DNA of 64,000 nt. It comes from Alcaligenaceae bacterium (GTDB taxonomy: Bacteria > Pseudomonadota > Gammaproteobacteria > Burkholderiales > Burkholderiaceae_B). The stretch covers positions 248,001 through 312,000 of the forward strand of contig JAUNUJ010000002.1 of NCBI GenBank assembly GCA_030538235.1, written 5' to 3'. Shown in pieces: positions 35,211-45,467 of this stretch; position 1 is the stretch's first letter, and every line of letters starts with the position of its first letter. The notes beneath the pieces are model-generated. The model saw nothing but the letters and a program-made list of their open reading frames with translations. It searched no databases and was not told the DNA's origin. Position numbers and translations under genes: made by a program.

Positions 35211-36920
35211 ATGCTATCGAACCCAGCGACTAAATACGTCCCTTTTAAACCTTTTGAACGTGATTTTTCTGAACGCACTTGGCCTTCCAAAAAAATCACT
35301 GAGCCGCCAATCTGGATGAGTACCGACTTACGTGACGGTAACCAAGCTCTGATCGAGCCTATGAGCATTGAGCGCAAGCTTCGTTTTTTCAAACATTTAA
35401 TCAAAATCGGTTTCAAGGAAATTGAAGTTGGTTTCCCTTCTGCCTCACAAACGGATTTTGATTTTGTGCGTCACCTAATTGAAAACGATCTAATCCCTGA
35501 TGACGTAACTATTATCGTACTGACCCAAGCACGTCAGGATTTGATTGCTCGTACGGCAGACTCTTGTGCCGGCGCCAAAAACGCCATGATCCACATGTAT
35601 AACGCCTGCGCTCCCGCTTTCCGCAAAATCGTATTCAATATGAGCAAAGAGGAAGTTCGCGAGTTTGCCATTGCCGGCACCAAAATGGTCATGGCCGAAC
35701 AAGCCAGATACCCGGATGTTAACTGGCGTTATGAATACTCGCCAGAAGTTTTCTCAACCACTGAACCCGAATTAGTAGTTGAAGTTTGCAACGCCGTCGC
35801 CGAGACCTATGGCGCAACAGCTGATAAAAAAATCATCTTCAACCTGCCGGCAACGATCGAAGCAACCACGCCTAACCTGTACGCCGATCAAATCGAATAC
35901 TTCTGCAATAACATCAATAATCGCGAAGCTTGTATCGTCAGTGTTCACCCGCACAATGACCGTGGTACCGCAGTGGCAGCCGCTGAATTAGCAATAATGG
36001 CTGGCGCTGACCGAGTCGAGGGCTGTTTATTCGGTAGCGGTGAGCGCACCGGTAACGTCTGCTTAGTGACATTAGCAATTAATCTATACACCCAAGGCAT
36101 TCATCCAGGCTTGGATTTCTCAGATATCGACTCGGTTCGCCGCACTGCTGAATACTGCAACCAATTACCTGTACACCCACGCCACCCTTGGGCCGGGGAC
36201 TTAGTCTTCACCGCGTTCTCCGGTTCTCACCAAGATGCGATTAAGAAAGGCTTTGCCGTACAAAAAGCCGACGCGGTTTGGGAAGTACCTTATTTACCCA
36301 TTGACCCAGCCGATTTAGGTCGTAGCTATGATGCGGTGATTCGTGTCAACAGCCAATCGGGTAAAGGTGGTGTGGCATATTTACTTGAAGAAGAGCACGG
36401 CTTAAGCTTACCTCGTCGTCTACAGATTGAATTCAGTCGCGCCATCAAACGCGTCACAGATGAAACCGGTAAAGAAGTCGATGCCAAGATGGTTTACGAG
36501 ATTTTCGAGGACGAGTACTTACACCAAGAAACGCCTTGGAGCCTAATTGAGCATCAAATCACGAGCCATCCAAATGCAGACGAAAATGCACGCTTCTCAG
36601 TGAGCTTGCGTATGAGCTACAACGGCGAAGAAAAAACGCTTAGCGGCAAGGGGAACGGCGCTATCTCCGCCTTTATCAATGCCTTAGGCATGCCGATTGA
36701 GTTTATGGACTATTCAGAGCACGCCATTGGTAGCGGTGAGAGCACCAAAGCCGCCAGCTATGTCGAGCTACGCTTAGGCGAGTCTCAATCCGGCTATGGT
36801 GTGGGCATGCATAAAGACATCGTGACCTCGTCATTCTTAGCGGTGATTAGCGCTATCAACCGTCACTTGCAAACGGTGGAAGCAGATACCGAAGTTCTGG
36901 AAGAGACTGAAACGGTTTAG
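35211..36920 (+). CDS. leuA: 2-isopropylmalate synthase
   Basis: A 569-residue LeuA of the long form. It catalyses the first committed step of leucine synthesis, condensing acetyl-CoA with 2-oxoisovalerate. The TIM-barrel motif [12 protein letters not shown] (metal-binding Asp) lies near residue 38. Further on are [14 protein letters not shown] (metal-binding His) and [11 protein letters not shown]. The C-terminal regulatory domain (about 440-569) that mediates leucine inhibition is present. The start follows an AGGTG ribosome-binding site. A Leu-rich leader upstream indicates attenuation control. A strong terminator follows, so the gene is monocistronic. Confidence 0.96.
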   Translation: MLSNPATKYVPFKPFERDFSERTWPSKKITEPPIWMSTDLRDGNQALIEPMSIERKLRFFKHLIKIGFKEIEVGFPSASQTDFDFVRHLIENDLIPDDVTIIVLTQARQDLIARTADSCAGAKNAMIHMYNACAPAFRKIVFNMSKEEVREFAIAGTKMVMAEQARYPDVNWRYEYSPEVFSTTEPELVVEVCNAVAETYGATADKKIIFNLPATIEATTPNLYADQIEYFCNNINNREACIVSVHPHNDRGTAVAAAELAIMAGADRVEGCLFGSGERTGNVCLVTLAINLYTQGIHPGLDFSDIDSVRRTAEYCNQLPVHPRHPWAGDLVFTAFSGSHQDAIKKGFAVQKADAVWEVPYLPIDPADLGRSYDAVIRVNSQSGKGGVAYLLEEEHGLSLPRRLQIEFSRAIKRVTDETGKEVDAKMVYEIFEDEYLHQETPWSLIEHQITSHPNADENARFSVSLRMSYNGEEKTLSGKGNGAISAFINALGMPIEFMDYSEHAIGSGESTKAASYVELRLGESQSGYGVGMHKDIVTSSFLAVISAINRHLQTVEADTEVLEETETV

Positions 36921-36954
36921 CTTTGAAGCTTAACTTAATGCACTGCTAGTATCT

Positions 36955-36992
36955 AAAACCGGCCTATCCTCTATTTGGGGGTAGGCCGGTTT
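36955..36992 (+). terminator. Intrinsic terminator after leuA
   Basis: The stem AAACCGGCCTA/TAGGCCGGTTT has a loop of about 15 nt. The run of T on the right is short, but the stem is long and GC-rich. It lies 34 bp after the leuA stop. Confidence 0.8.
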
Positions 36993-37050
36993 GCTATTTG
37001 GTGTGCAGCGATAATATAGGATTTTTATCAGTAGAAATTAGTATTTAGAA

Positions 37051-37425
37051 CTACCAAGCGCTACCGCCATGCCACATCACATCATCACCATGTTTTTGAG
37101 CATTTTCAAACATGTCTAATAATGGATAAGCGCGCTGACTTAAGCTCACACCCTCAATTAAGGGGTGTTTTTTCTCAAGCCCCTCTTCCTTACGCTCTTC
37201 CTCTTCTTTGTCGTGAACAGCGTAACTATGTAAATCCTTATTTTCATCCTCTTCGATGGCCTGACGGAGCTTAGCAATGGCATCTGTTAGCTGCTCCGCA
37301 GTAAATACACCGTTTTTAGGCATATCCTCGCCATAATCACGTCCGGCCACTTTTAAGACGGCCAGTGCGTGTTTATCTAACATAAGAACTTCGCCACTAT
37401 TTTTGGAAGTAAAAGTAATTAACAT
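37051..37425 (-). CDS. DUF1840 family protein
   Basis: A 124-residue cytoplasmic protein with the DUF1840 pattern. It begins MLITFTSKNSGEVLMLDKHA and has GVFTAEQLTDAIAKLRQAIEED in the middle. A highly charged segment (about 75-90, KEEEERKEEGLEKK) links to a C-terminal part with PLLDMFENAQKHGDDVMW. The family is found mainly in betaproteobacteria and has no known role. AGGAG before the ATG at 37425 sets the start. It is convergent with leuA and divergent from the RHS gene. Confidence 0.82.
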   Translation of the reverse strand: MLITFTSKNSGEVLMLDKHALAVLKVAGRDYGEDMPKNGVFTAEQLTDAIAKLRQAIEEDENKDLHSYAVHDKEEEERKEEGLEKKHPLIEGVSLSQRAYPLLDMFENAQKHGDDVMWHGGSAW

Positions 37426-37591
37426 CAAACTCTCCTGTTGTTGAAGACTGAAACTATCTTTTTATGATGCCTAAAACAATCGTTTGAGGCAAGAAAGTAA
37501 AAAAGCGATAGGACAAATTTAGCCTACTCTGCTCTTATAGTTGTGACTTTCTATCACAATTAGTTATTTCTTTATTTACTTGGGAAGGACT

Positions 37592-40500
37592 ATGAGATCG
37601 GCAATTACCTCTGCTTTTGCCATTTTGGCCTTGATCAGCGCTTTTACCCCGCTTCAAACGACCCTAGCGCAAGGCACTGGCGGCGGCTCATCAGCGGAAC
37701 CACCTTGCAACGCCTCAACTGCCGGCAATCCCTGCTACGGCACTGGGAATAATGCTGGACAAGACAAATCCGGGGCCAATCCGGTCAATCTGACAAATGG
37801 CAACAAGTTTCAAGAAGAATTGGACTTTATTGGGGCTGAGGATAGTTCCGGTCTGGAATTTTATCGCTATTACAACTCCACTCAGCTAACACCCTCGCTA
37901 ATCGGTCAGGGGTGGCGTCACTCCTATAGTCGAAAGCTGTATTGGCAGGGTCAACGCCCACAAATACTCCTTGATGACAGTACTCGCATCCTATTTGAGC
38001 CACTAGAGGATAATTCCACGAAGTCGCTTTATGATGAATACGGCCATTTAAACAGAATTACCCTAGCTTCAGTCATGGAGCGTCTCAACGAAGCAGGCAA
38101 TATCAAGGCTCAGGACAAAAAGTCGCTCAGTGAGTATTTTTCAAATAATTATATTGCGTCATTGCGTGGCGATCTCTGGTTGTGGCAATACCCCTCGGGC
38201 GCACTGGATATCTTTGATGCTAAGGGCAATCTGATTATCAGCCAAATGCCGAGCAGCGAGGCTGTTTTTATTGAGCGTGAAATTAAACCAGGCCCATCCC
38301 ATGGGGCCATCCTCTCTGTGCAAAACAGAAATCAAAAGCGCCTGGACTTTCACTATGAGACCTTGGGTGACACCGTACGCCTTAGCCAGATAAATACGCC
38401 TCGCGGTAGTTTAGAGTTTCAACACGATCTTCCTTCCGATGAAAAAACGCCTCGTTTACTCGCCGTTAGCTTAGCTGATGGTGCAAAAATTACTTATGAA
38501 TATAGATCGGTAGCCAAAGGTTTCGATGAGCAGCTTTCAGCCTATTTAATTGAGCGTGCTAGGCATTTTATAAGCGATGCTGTAGAGCCTTATCGAGACA
38601 TTTCGTGGCGTTACAACGCTCAGAATCGGGCGGTTAAGGTCATTTTCCACCGTCATGATGAATTGAACAGACCGCTCTCTATGCTGCTGGATTATGTCAA
38701 AATCCCCCAACACAATGGCGACAGCGGTGTTACTGAGGTCACACAAATCATTGGTGAGACTAGTGAAGCTGTTGATTCTGCCGGACCGCGACGGACATTA
38801 AGCCGTTTTCATACAGCGATGCAGGGAAGTCAATACTTATTGACTAAAGCCGAGGGAGCACCTTGCTTTAAATGCCCAACCCCAGGCACCGAAGTTGAGT
38901 ACAACGAAGCCGGCTATATGACTAGCTTCAACGGTCTTGATATCAAACGAGATGCCCAAAATAACCGCATTGATAGCATTGGCGTAGCTCATAGAGGTTG
39001 GCCAGGATTGCGTATTTTTTATGATAATGATGGCAAACCTTATGCATGGAGCAGTTTACATACCGGAAAAACGTTTTTTGAGCTGGACCCGGATACTTTG
39101 TACCCAAAGTATAAGAATTATGCGAATGGGACACGGATGTATAGTCAATACAGAGCAAATACAAGAGCTTGGAGTACTGCTTACAAGAAACATCCAGGCA
39201 ACCCTGATATCGTAAACATTCGTAGTTCTTTGCAAAAAATTGGTTACACGCGGCATGTATTGAGCAATGATGTAGACCAAAAAATAATTTCAATCAAAAA
39301 ATTTAGTCAAACACTTGAACATGGAACCGTACGCTCTTGGTTTAACCGTAAAAGATCCTCTCTTAAGGATGAATTTACTCCTTCTTATGAGAACAAGTTG
39401 GTTGAACATAAACTCCCTGAGTCGGGCAAACTCCATTATAAATATGATGAGAATAATCAGCTAAAGAGCATTTATTGGGAAACTGCCAACGCAGATAAAA
39501 ATGATAATTTGAAATTGGTTTATCAACGTTTAAACGCTTATGAAAGAAGATACGGTAATAATCTATTACTCCTAGCTCGTAAAAACTCCTCGACATTTCA
39601 ATACAGCACTAAGTTGGAGCTTTTAAAAAAGAATGAAGACTTCCCATATTGGCAAGAAATTCGTCATTACCATAAAAACGGACTCTTAGCCGCTGAACAC
39701 AACCTATCATCAGCTTTAGACATTAATAAATACAGGCAGTATGAATTTAACCCCTATGGCCAAATGATTCGTGTTGATACCGTGCAACACAACCCTAACA
39801 GTCAATCTTCCGAAACCGATCTATATGCTTGGCAATTAGGTGGCGCGGCTTTTGCAAGGCAAACGACAAACAAAATTCGAAAAAACGATTCCATTGAAAA
39901 ACAAGAAAGTTTAATTCTTAAAAAAATTGAAAGAGATAAATCGGGTTTGATCCAACGTATGGATAAACTTCAACTCATTTATAATGAAGAAAAACTTCTC
40001 TCTGAAATAAAAAAAGATGGACAAACCGTCGCTAATTACGCCTATGACGGTTTAAAGCATCGCACTGGGAAAAACACCTCTGAGGGTGAAACACAATATT
40101 ATTATCTAAATCAACAGTTAGTAGCTGAAGCATTTATCCCTGCCTCAAGTTCAGATAAAAAGTTTAGCAACACGTGGAATGAACGACCACATATCACTCG
40201 TCGTTATATTTATGATGACGTGCTGCCCGTGGCCATGATTGATTATTCAACAGATATGCAGGGTCAACTTTACTATATTCATAGTGATAGTGTTGGACAA
40301 CCTTTTTTAGTGACCGATGAAACGCAGCAGGCAGTTTGGTTATCAAATAATGATACTTTTGGTCAAAGCCATCCGGTTATTGAAGATATTGAGTTTAATT
40401 TACGTTTACCTGGTCAATACTACGATAAAGAAAGCGGGCTACATCAAAATATTTATCGCTATTATGATCCTGAAGCAGGTCATTACCTTGAGCCTGACCC

Positions 40501-41812
40501 CTTAGGTCCAGTGGGCGATAATGAAGTTTTTGGTTATGCACACCAAAACCCACGTCAGTTTGTAGATCCTCTTGGATTATTGATGTTTATCTTTGACGGT
40601 ACAACAAATACACCTACCAACCAAACCAACGCTTACAAACTCGGCCAACTCTACAAAGAAGACAAAGTCTATTATCTTGAAGGCCTAGGCACTAAAGAAT
40701 CTCAAACTAAAATTGTTGACTTCTTTAGTAATTATCATCGAGAAATGAATTCAACTCGCCGACTCTATGAGTCCTCAATGCTACAGCGTATGTATGCATT
40801 GTCGCTCTTAGAGTGGTGGGTACCTGAATTTATTACGAGTACCACTCCCGATAAACTATATGGTGATATGGCACCTTACCTACTCAATATGCAATGGATG
40901 CGGTTAATTGAGGAAATGAGTAAAGTAACTTCGACCGGACTTTTATTGGATCAAACCTACAACATCGACTTATCAGGCTTCTCCAGAGGCGCGGCCTTAG
41001 CCAGTATCTTTGCAAATAAAATTGCCGAATATACCACAGACCACTACTTTCAATATAAAGCGAAATGGTTGCCACCCGGGCAGCAAGATATTAAGGTTTG
41101 CGTAAACTTGCGTTTTGTCGGCCTATTTGACACAGTGCATCAATTGGGGACATTAGGTAGAGACAATAAGAAGTTTAGCTACACAGTCGCACAAGACTGG
41201 GCTTTATATGCCCATGCGGTAGCTCTTAATGAACATCGAGCTATTATGACTCTAACCCGCTATAAAGATGAAAATACAACTAATGTTGAAGAGTATGGCT
41301 TTTTAGGCAATCATTCTGATATCGGTGGAAGCCTATTTACAGAAGATCTAACTGACTCTACAAATCCTTCTCTAGGCACTTATAGTGATTTAGGTAATAT
41401 CCCCTTAGCTTGGATTTATGATAAGGCTACACAGGCCAATGTTCCTCTTAAAAATTTAAGTGATTTAAGCCATTGGCAGCTGGATACTGTAAAAAACCCT
41501 TTAGTCCACCTAAATCATGAATTGATGTTTATGGTCCCAAACACTCGCTGGCTTTTAGCTGATAGAAAGGTATACTCGGCAAGTGGAAAATATCTAGGTC
41601 GCCAAGCTCGCCTAAAGGACTTAGGTTACTCTGCGAGAGCCGAACATTTTCAATTTCTTGATTACTTAAGTTCCTCGAAATTTATGTTCACTAATGAACA
41701 AATCCGTGGACTATCTCGCTACGGATTAGTCAGAGCGGATGAATATCTCAAGTTTTTAAAAAATGCAATCGAATTGAAGTCTTCACTCAATGTAATCTCA
41801 CAACAACAGTAA
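37592..41812 (+). CDS. RHS-repeat protein with Sec signal and C-terminal DUF2235/Tle1-like lipase domain
   Basis: A 1406-residue protein. Residues 1-26 are a cleavable signal peptide (ending TLA-Q). After it lies a GNPCYGTG/GANPVNLTNGNKF start as in RHS proteins, then RHS/YD repeats to the core end YYDPEAGHYLEPDPLGPVG with DPLG near 992. The C-terminal about 410 residues resemble DUF2235 phospholipases: FDGT (Asp1002), the nucleophile elbow GFSRGA (Ser1131), GLFDTV (Asp1180) and NHSDIGG (His1241). This family includes T6SS phospholipase effectors (Tle1). The ATG at 37592 follows AAGGA; a TTG at 37580 is less likely. No PAAR or VgrG domain, adjacent immunity gene or transport signal other than Sec was seen. 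The part from about 39,000 on is more AT-rich than neighbouring genes. Confidence 0.85.
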   Translation: MRSAITSAFAILALISAFTPLQTTLAQGTGGGSSAEPPCNASTAGNPCYGTGNNAGQDKSGANPVNLTNGNKFQEELDFIGAEDSSGLEFYRYYNSTQLTPSLIGQGWRHSYSRKLYWQGQRPQILLDDSTRILFEPLEDNSTKSLYDEYGHLNRITLASVMERLNEAGNIKAQDKKSLSEYFSNNYIASLRGDLWLWQYPSGALDIFDAKGNLIISQMPSSEAVFIEREIKPGPSHGAILSVQNRNQKRLDFHYETLGDTVRLSQINTPRGSLEFQHDLPSDEKTPRLLAVSLADGAKITYEYRSVAKGFDEQLSAYLIERARHFISDAVEPYRDISWRYNAQNRAVKVIFHRHDELNRPLSMLLDYVKIPQHNGDSGVTEVTQIIGETSEAVDSAGPRRTLSRFHTAMQGSQYLLTKAEGAPCFKCPTPGTEVEYNEAGYMTSFNGLDIKRDAQNNRIDSIGVAHRGWPGLRIFYDNDGKPYAWSSLHTGKTFFELDPDTLYPKYKNYANGTRMYSQYRANTRAWSTAYKKHPGNPDIVNIRSSLQKIGYTRHVLSNDVDQKIISIKKFSQTLEHGTVRSWFNRKRSSLKDEFTPSYENKLVEHKLPESGKLHYKYDENNQLKSIYWETANADKNDNLKLVYQRLNAYERRYGNNLLLLARKNSSTFQYSTKLELLKKNEDFPYWQEIRHYHKNGLLAAEHNLSSALDINKYRQYEFNPYGQMIRVDTVQHNPNSQSSETDLYAWQLGGAAFARQTTNKIRKNDSIEKQESLILKKIERDKSGLIQRMDKLQLIYNEEKLLSEIKKDGQTVANYAYDGLKHRTGKNTSEGETQYYYLNQQLVAEAFIPASSSDKKFSNTWNERPHITRRYIYDDVLPVAMIDYSTDMQGQLYYIHSDSVGQPFLVTDETQQAVWLSNNDTFGQSHPVIEDIEFNLRLPGQYYDKESGLHQNIYRYYDPEAGHYLEPDPLGPVGDNEVFGYAHQNPRQFVDPLGLLMFIFDGTTNTPTNQTNAYKLGQLYKEDKVYYLEGLGTKESQTKIVDFFSNYHREMNSTRRLYESSMLQRMYALSLLEWWVPEFITSTTPDKLYGDMAPYLLNMQWMRLIEEMSKVTSTGLLLDQTYNIDLSGFSRGAALASIFANKIAEYTTDHYFQYKAKWLPPGQQDIKVCVNLRFVGLFDTVHQLGTLGRDNKKFSYTVAQDWALYAHAVALNEHRAIMTLTRYKDENTTNVEEYGFLGNHSDIGGSLFTEDLTDSTNPSLGTYSDLGNIPLAWIYDKATQANVPLKNLSDLSHWQLDTVKNPLVHLNHELMFMVPNTRWLLADRKVYSASGKYLGRQARLKDLGYSARAEHFQFLDYLSSSKFMFTNEQIRGLSRYGLVRADEYLKFLKNAIELKSSLNVISQQQ

Positions 41813-41926
41813 ATGCAGCCCTTCATGCTATCATTACACTTTGATTTTTATAAGATTATTTTTTAACCCTTGTTTATTGTTTGTGTCGCTGCCCAAGTAT
41901 AGGTGGCGACGCAAGTAGAGAAATAT

Positions 41927-43612
41927 ATGCTCCCTGAGCTCCAACAAAAACTTACTCAATTAATCCAAGAAACTATTAATCAACTTGTTCCTGACAATCA
42001 GGCACAGGTCAGACTTGAGCGTCCTAAACAAGCAGAACACGGTGATATTGCGACAAATATTGCCATGCAATTAGCCAAACCGGCTAAGCGTAACCCACGC
42101 GACTTGGCTCAAGAAATTTGTGATGCGCTAATCAATCATCCCGAAGCACAAAACATTCTAGCAACGGCTGAAATTGCCGGTCCCGGTTTTATTAACTTCC
42201 GACTAAAGCCGGAAACTCTGTGGGCTGTGATTGACAAAATCGAAACAGAAAAAGAACAATACGGTCATTCCAAAAGCCAAGAAGGTCAAAAGGTTATGGT
42301 CGAATTCGTTTCTGCCAATCCGACCGGTCCTCTGCACGTTGGTCATGCCCGTCAGGCGGCCTTGGGTGATTGTATATGTCGCCTCTTTAGTGCTAATGGC
42401 GCTGATGTTCATCGCGAGTTCTACTACAACGACGCCGGTAATCAGATTAATGCTTTGGCTTTAAGCGTTCAAGCGCGTGCCCGCGGCATCGATCCGGACG
42501 ATGAGAATTACCCGACCGATGGTTATCGTGGTGATTACATTCTTGATATTGCTAACGATTTCATCGCCAAAAACACCACCACGGCTGACGGCCAAGACGT
42601 CAATGCCAGCGGCGATGTCGATAGCCTAGATGATATCCGTCGCTTTGCCGTCGCATACCTACGTCGTGAACAAGACTTGGATTTGCAAGCCTTTAACCTC
42701 TTCTTTGACGAATACTATCTGGAAAGCTCGCTCTACACCGATGGCAAGGTTGAGCAAGCAGTCAAAACTCTGACTGACAATGGTTTTGTTTATGAAAAAG
42801 ACGGTGCCCTCTGGTTAAAAACCACAGAGCTCGGCACCGGTGATGATAAAGACCGTGTGATGCGCAAATCCGACGGCTCTTTCACCTACTTCCTGCCGGA
42901 TGTGGCTTATCACCGCAGCAAATGGGAGCGTGGCTACAAACAAGCCATTAACGTACAGGGTAGCGACCACCACGGCACTGTTGCCCGTGTTCGCGCCGGT
43001 TTACAGGGTCTCGAACTAGGTATTCCTAAGGATTACCCGGCTTATATCCTGCACAAAATGGTTCGTGTTATGCGTGGCGGTCAAGAGGTTAAAATCTCCA
43101 AACGTGCCGGTAGCTATGTGACCATGCGTGATCTTATTGACTGGGTTGGTCAGGACGCAGTACGTTTCTTCTTAATCCAGCGACGCGCCGATACTGAATT
43201 CACCTTTGATATTGATTTGGCTCTATCTAAAAACGAGGAAAATCCGGTCTTCTACGTACAATACGCTCATGCGCGTATTTGTAAGCTATTACGTGATAGC
43301 GCTGATCTGACACCACGTTTAGCACAGGCTGATACTAGCCTTCTCACTGCAGCTAGCGAAATTACTCTATTAAAGCGTTTATCGGAGCTACCTAATCTGG
43401 TTGAAATGGCGGCACGTGAATTATCACCGCACCATTTAGTGTTCTGGTTGATTGATTGTGCGGCCGATTTCCACTCTTGGTACACCGCTGAGCGTATTAT
43501 GGTTGACGATCAGGAATTGAAACTGGCGCGCTTAAGCTTGGCTAATGCTACCCGCCAGGTCATCGCTAACGGCTTGAATTTACTGGGTGTTAACGCGCCC
43601 GAACAAATGTAG
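41927..43612 (+). CDS. argS: Arginyl-tRNA synthetase
   Basis: A 561-residue class I synthetase. The HIGH-type motif lies in [17 protein letters not shown], and the KMSKS equivalent reads KISKRAGSY. An N-terminal additional domain (about 1-100) and a C-terminal anticodon-binding DALR-type domain are present. It charges tRNA-Arg. The ATG at 41927 is chosen over an upstream GTG at 41903. The start AUG context AGTAGAGAAAT is moderate. It heads an argS - SPOR protein - dsbA cluster on one strand. Confidence 0.97.
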   Translation: MLPELQQKLTQLIQETINQLVPDNQAQVRLERPKQAEHGDIATNIAMQLAKPAKRNPRDLAQEICDALINHPEAQNILATAEIAGPGFINFRLKPETLWAVIDKIETEKEQYGHSKSQEGQKVMVEFVSANPTGPLHVGHARQAALGDCICRLFSANGADVHREFYYNDAGNQINALALSVQARARGIDPDDENYPTDGYRGDYILDIANDFIAKNTTTADGQDVNASGDVDSLDDIRRFAVAYLRREQDLDLQAFNLFFDEYYLESSLYTDGKVEQAVKTLTDNGFVYEKDGALWLKTTELGTGDDKDRVMRKSDGSFTYFLPDVAYHRSKWERGYKQAINVQGSDHHGTVARVRAGLQGLELGIPKDYPAYILHKMVRVMRGGQEVKISKRAGSYVTMRDLIDWVGQDAVRFFLIQRRADTEFTFDIDLALSKNEENPVFYVQYAHARICKLLRDSADLTPRLAQADTSLLTAASEITLLKRLSELPNLVEMAARELSPHHLVFWLIDCAADFHSWYTAERIMVDDQELKLARLSLANATRQVIANGLNLLGVNAPEQM

Positions 43613-43636
43613 TTTAAATTTAAATCATATAAAGTT

Positions 43637-44641
43637 ATGGCAGCACCTCGTAAACGCACCGCAAGAAAAACGACCACTTCACGAAGTCGTGCTCCGGTTA
43701 AATCAGGACGCAGTAGCGCTTCTGTTTTAGCCATGGGCATGATTGCGGGCTTGGCGGTTGCCATTCTCTTTTATGCGATTTTTATTCGTCAAGACGCTAA
43801 TTTATCCAAAGGTAGTGGTTCACAATATGCGCATACACCTAACCAACCGCATTTGCTGAACCCCTTACCGCCGAGACCGCGTGATGACTCTGCGTCGGCC
43901 GGTGAGGTCGCTCAAAGTCAGCCCACATCGCCCCGTACAATAGAATCAGTGCAGCAAACTCCACCGCCGGTCAGCATCGCTGAATCGACGGCACGCGACA
44001 GCACAAAGCCTGCCACACAAGCACAAGCCCCGGCACCAACCACCACAGCGCCCAAAGCATCAGAGCCTAGCGTAACTAAAACGCCTGCACCGACGCCGTC
44101 GCCTAGCACAGCAGCCAAAGCGCCTACACCTGCACCAAAGCAACCACAACCACGTATTACTGAGGATGCCATTGGCAATCTGATTGCTCAAAACGAGCGC
44201 GCGGCCAAATCGCCTGCGCCTGCGTCGACTCCTAAGACCACACCAACTCCTGCGCCTAAAGACAATGCCGACCATGTCGGCGCATTAATTAAAACCATGC
44301 CTTCCGGCAGCAGTACCGACACCGCGACAAGCACAACGACTAAGTCCGCAACAATAAACCCGGCACCGACACCCGAAAAAACCATCGCGTTAAACCCGAT
44401 ACCGACAGAGCAACGACCTTTTTACTTACAGACAGGTCCTTATAAAGCTGAAACTGAGGCGGACGCTATGCGCGCGCAGCTACTTTTACTGGGCCACAGC
44501 AATGCCAGCGTCCATAAAGCGCTTGTGAACAATCAAACCATTTATCGTGTCCGCATCGGCCCTTACACCTCCGACAAGTCTCTAAAAGACACTCAAAAAA
44601 CACTGGAAGCCGCTAAACTCAAGCTTAGTCCAGTGCATTAA
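43637..44641 (+). CDS. SPOR-domain protein (FtsN-like)
   Basis: A 334-residue inner-membrane protein. A basic cytosolic N-terminus (PRKRTARKTTTSRSR), a single membrane helix (about 30-50), a long Pro/Ala/Thr/Lys-rich periplasmic linker and a C-terminal SPOR domain (about 260-334, RPFYLQTGPYKAETEADAM ... IYRVRIGPY) are all visible. This is the architecture of FtsN-like proteins that bind denuded peptidoglycan at the division septum. It lies between argS (24 bp) and dsbA (98 bp), a common betaproteobacterial order. FtsN function is inferred from layout. Confidence 0.85.
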   Translation: MAAPRKRTARKTTTSRSRAPVKSGRSSASVLAMGMIAGLAVAILFYAIFIRQDANLSKGSGSQYAHTPNQPHLLNPLPPRPRDDSASAGEVAQSQPTSPRTIESVQQTPPPVSIAESTARDSTKPATQAQAPAPTTTAPKASEPSVTKTPAPTPSPSTAAKAPTPAPKQPQPRITEDAIGNLIAQNERAAKSPAPASTPKTTPTPAPKDNADHVGALIKTMPSGSSTDTATSTTTKSATINPAPTPEKTIALNPIPTEQRPFYLQTGPYKAETEADAMRAQLLLLGHSNASVHKALVNNQTIYRVRIGPYTSDKSLKDTQKTLEAAKLKLSPVH

Positions 44642-44739
44642 AAAACGCACAATTGACGGAACTAATCAATTAAACAAAGGTCATTAGTGTTACTTGAAAA
44701 AAACACTCTTGCTTATCAACACAGTAAGGATTTAAAAAA

Positions 44740-45366
44740 ATGATCAAATTAGCTAATAAATTTTTAACAACTGCTTTATTAAGCGCTGCCTTTGCGGCTC
44801 CTGCTGCTTTAGCTCAACAGGGTCCGACTTACATAACCTTCCAGCAGCCTTTTGCTTCCAGCACCACTGACAAAGTCGAAATCCTAGAATTTTTCTCCTA
44901 CACTTGCGGCCACTGTGCGGCTATCGCCCCTATGATCAGTGAGTGGGAAAAAAATCTAGACGAGCAAGCCGTCATGATTCATGTACCGGTTGCCTTTAAT
45001 GCGTCGATGCAGCCTACACAAAAGTTCTACTACGCCATTGAAGCCTTGAATCGTCTGGATTTACACCAAAAGTTATTTGATGCCATTCACAAAGAGCGTC
45101 AACGTCTCTTTTCTGAAGATGTTTTAATTGATTGGGCTGTCAAGCAAGGGGTTGATAAAGAACAAATCACCTCTGCAATGAGCTCATTTGGCGTTAATTC
45201 TAAGGCCAGAAACGCACGAACCCTGACTGATAACTACGGTATCGAGGGCACTCCCTCAATCGCAGTCGGTGGTCGCTATCTGACCTCTCCATCAATGACC
45301 GGTACCTACGAAAATAGTATCCAACAAGCCCAAGAATTGCTTGAGAAAATCCTCGCTGAGAAATAA
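44740..45366 (+). CDS. dsbA: Thiol:disulfide interchange protein DsbA
   Basis: A 208-residue periplasmic oxidoreductase. The signal peptide ends near residue 25 (ALA-Q). The thioredoxin-fold active site is C56-G-H-C59, and the cis-proline motif is the GTPSIAVG sequence near residue 170. DsbA introduces disulfide bonds in exported proteins. The ribosome-binding site TAAGGA is well placed. A bidirectional terminator follows. Confidence 0.93.
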   Translation: MIKLANKFLTTALLSAAFAAPAALAQQGPTYITFQQPFASSTTDKVEILEFFSYTCGHCAAIAPMISEWEKNLDEQAVMIHVPVAFNASMQPTQKFYYAIEALNRLDLHQKLFDAIHKERQRLFSEDVLIDWAVKQGVDKEQITSAMSSFGVNSKARNARTLTDNYGIEGTPSIAVGGRYLTSPSMTGTYENSIQQAQELLEKILAEK

Positions 45367-45402
45367 GTAAACATATATATTTCTCCTTAAATCTCCCTTG
45401 TT

Positions 45403-45434
45403 AAAGGCTCTATATCTTTTTATAGAGCCTTTTT
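45403..45434. terminator. Bidirectional intrinsic terminator
   Basis: The stem AAAGGCTCTATA/TATAGAGCCTTT has a short T-rich loop, with T on the right and A on the left. It lies between the convergent dsbA and metC genes. Confidence 0.9.
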
Positions 45435-45467
45435 CCTGTGCGCTTTAAGACAACAACGTCACCTCAG

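Noticed and set aside
43918..44178. Minus-strand Gly/Val-rich ORFs inside the SPOR gene
   Set aside because: Antisense of the Pro/Ala-rich linker codons; low complexity without any family match.
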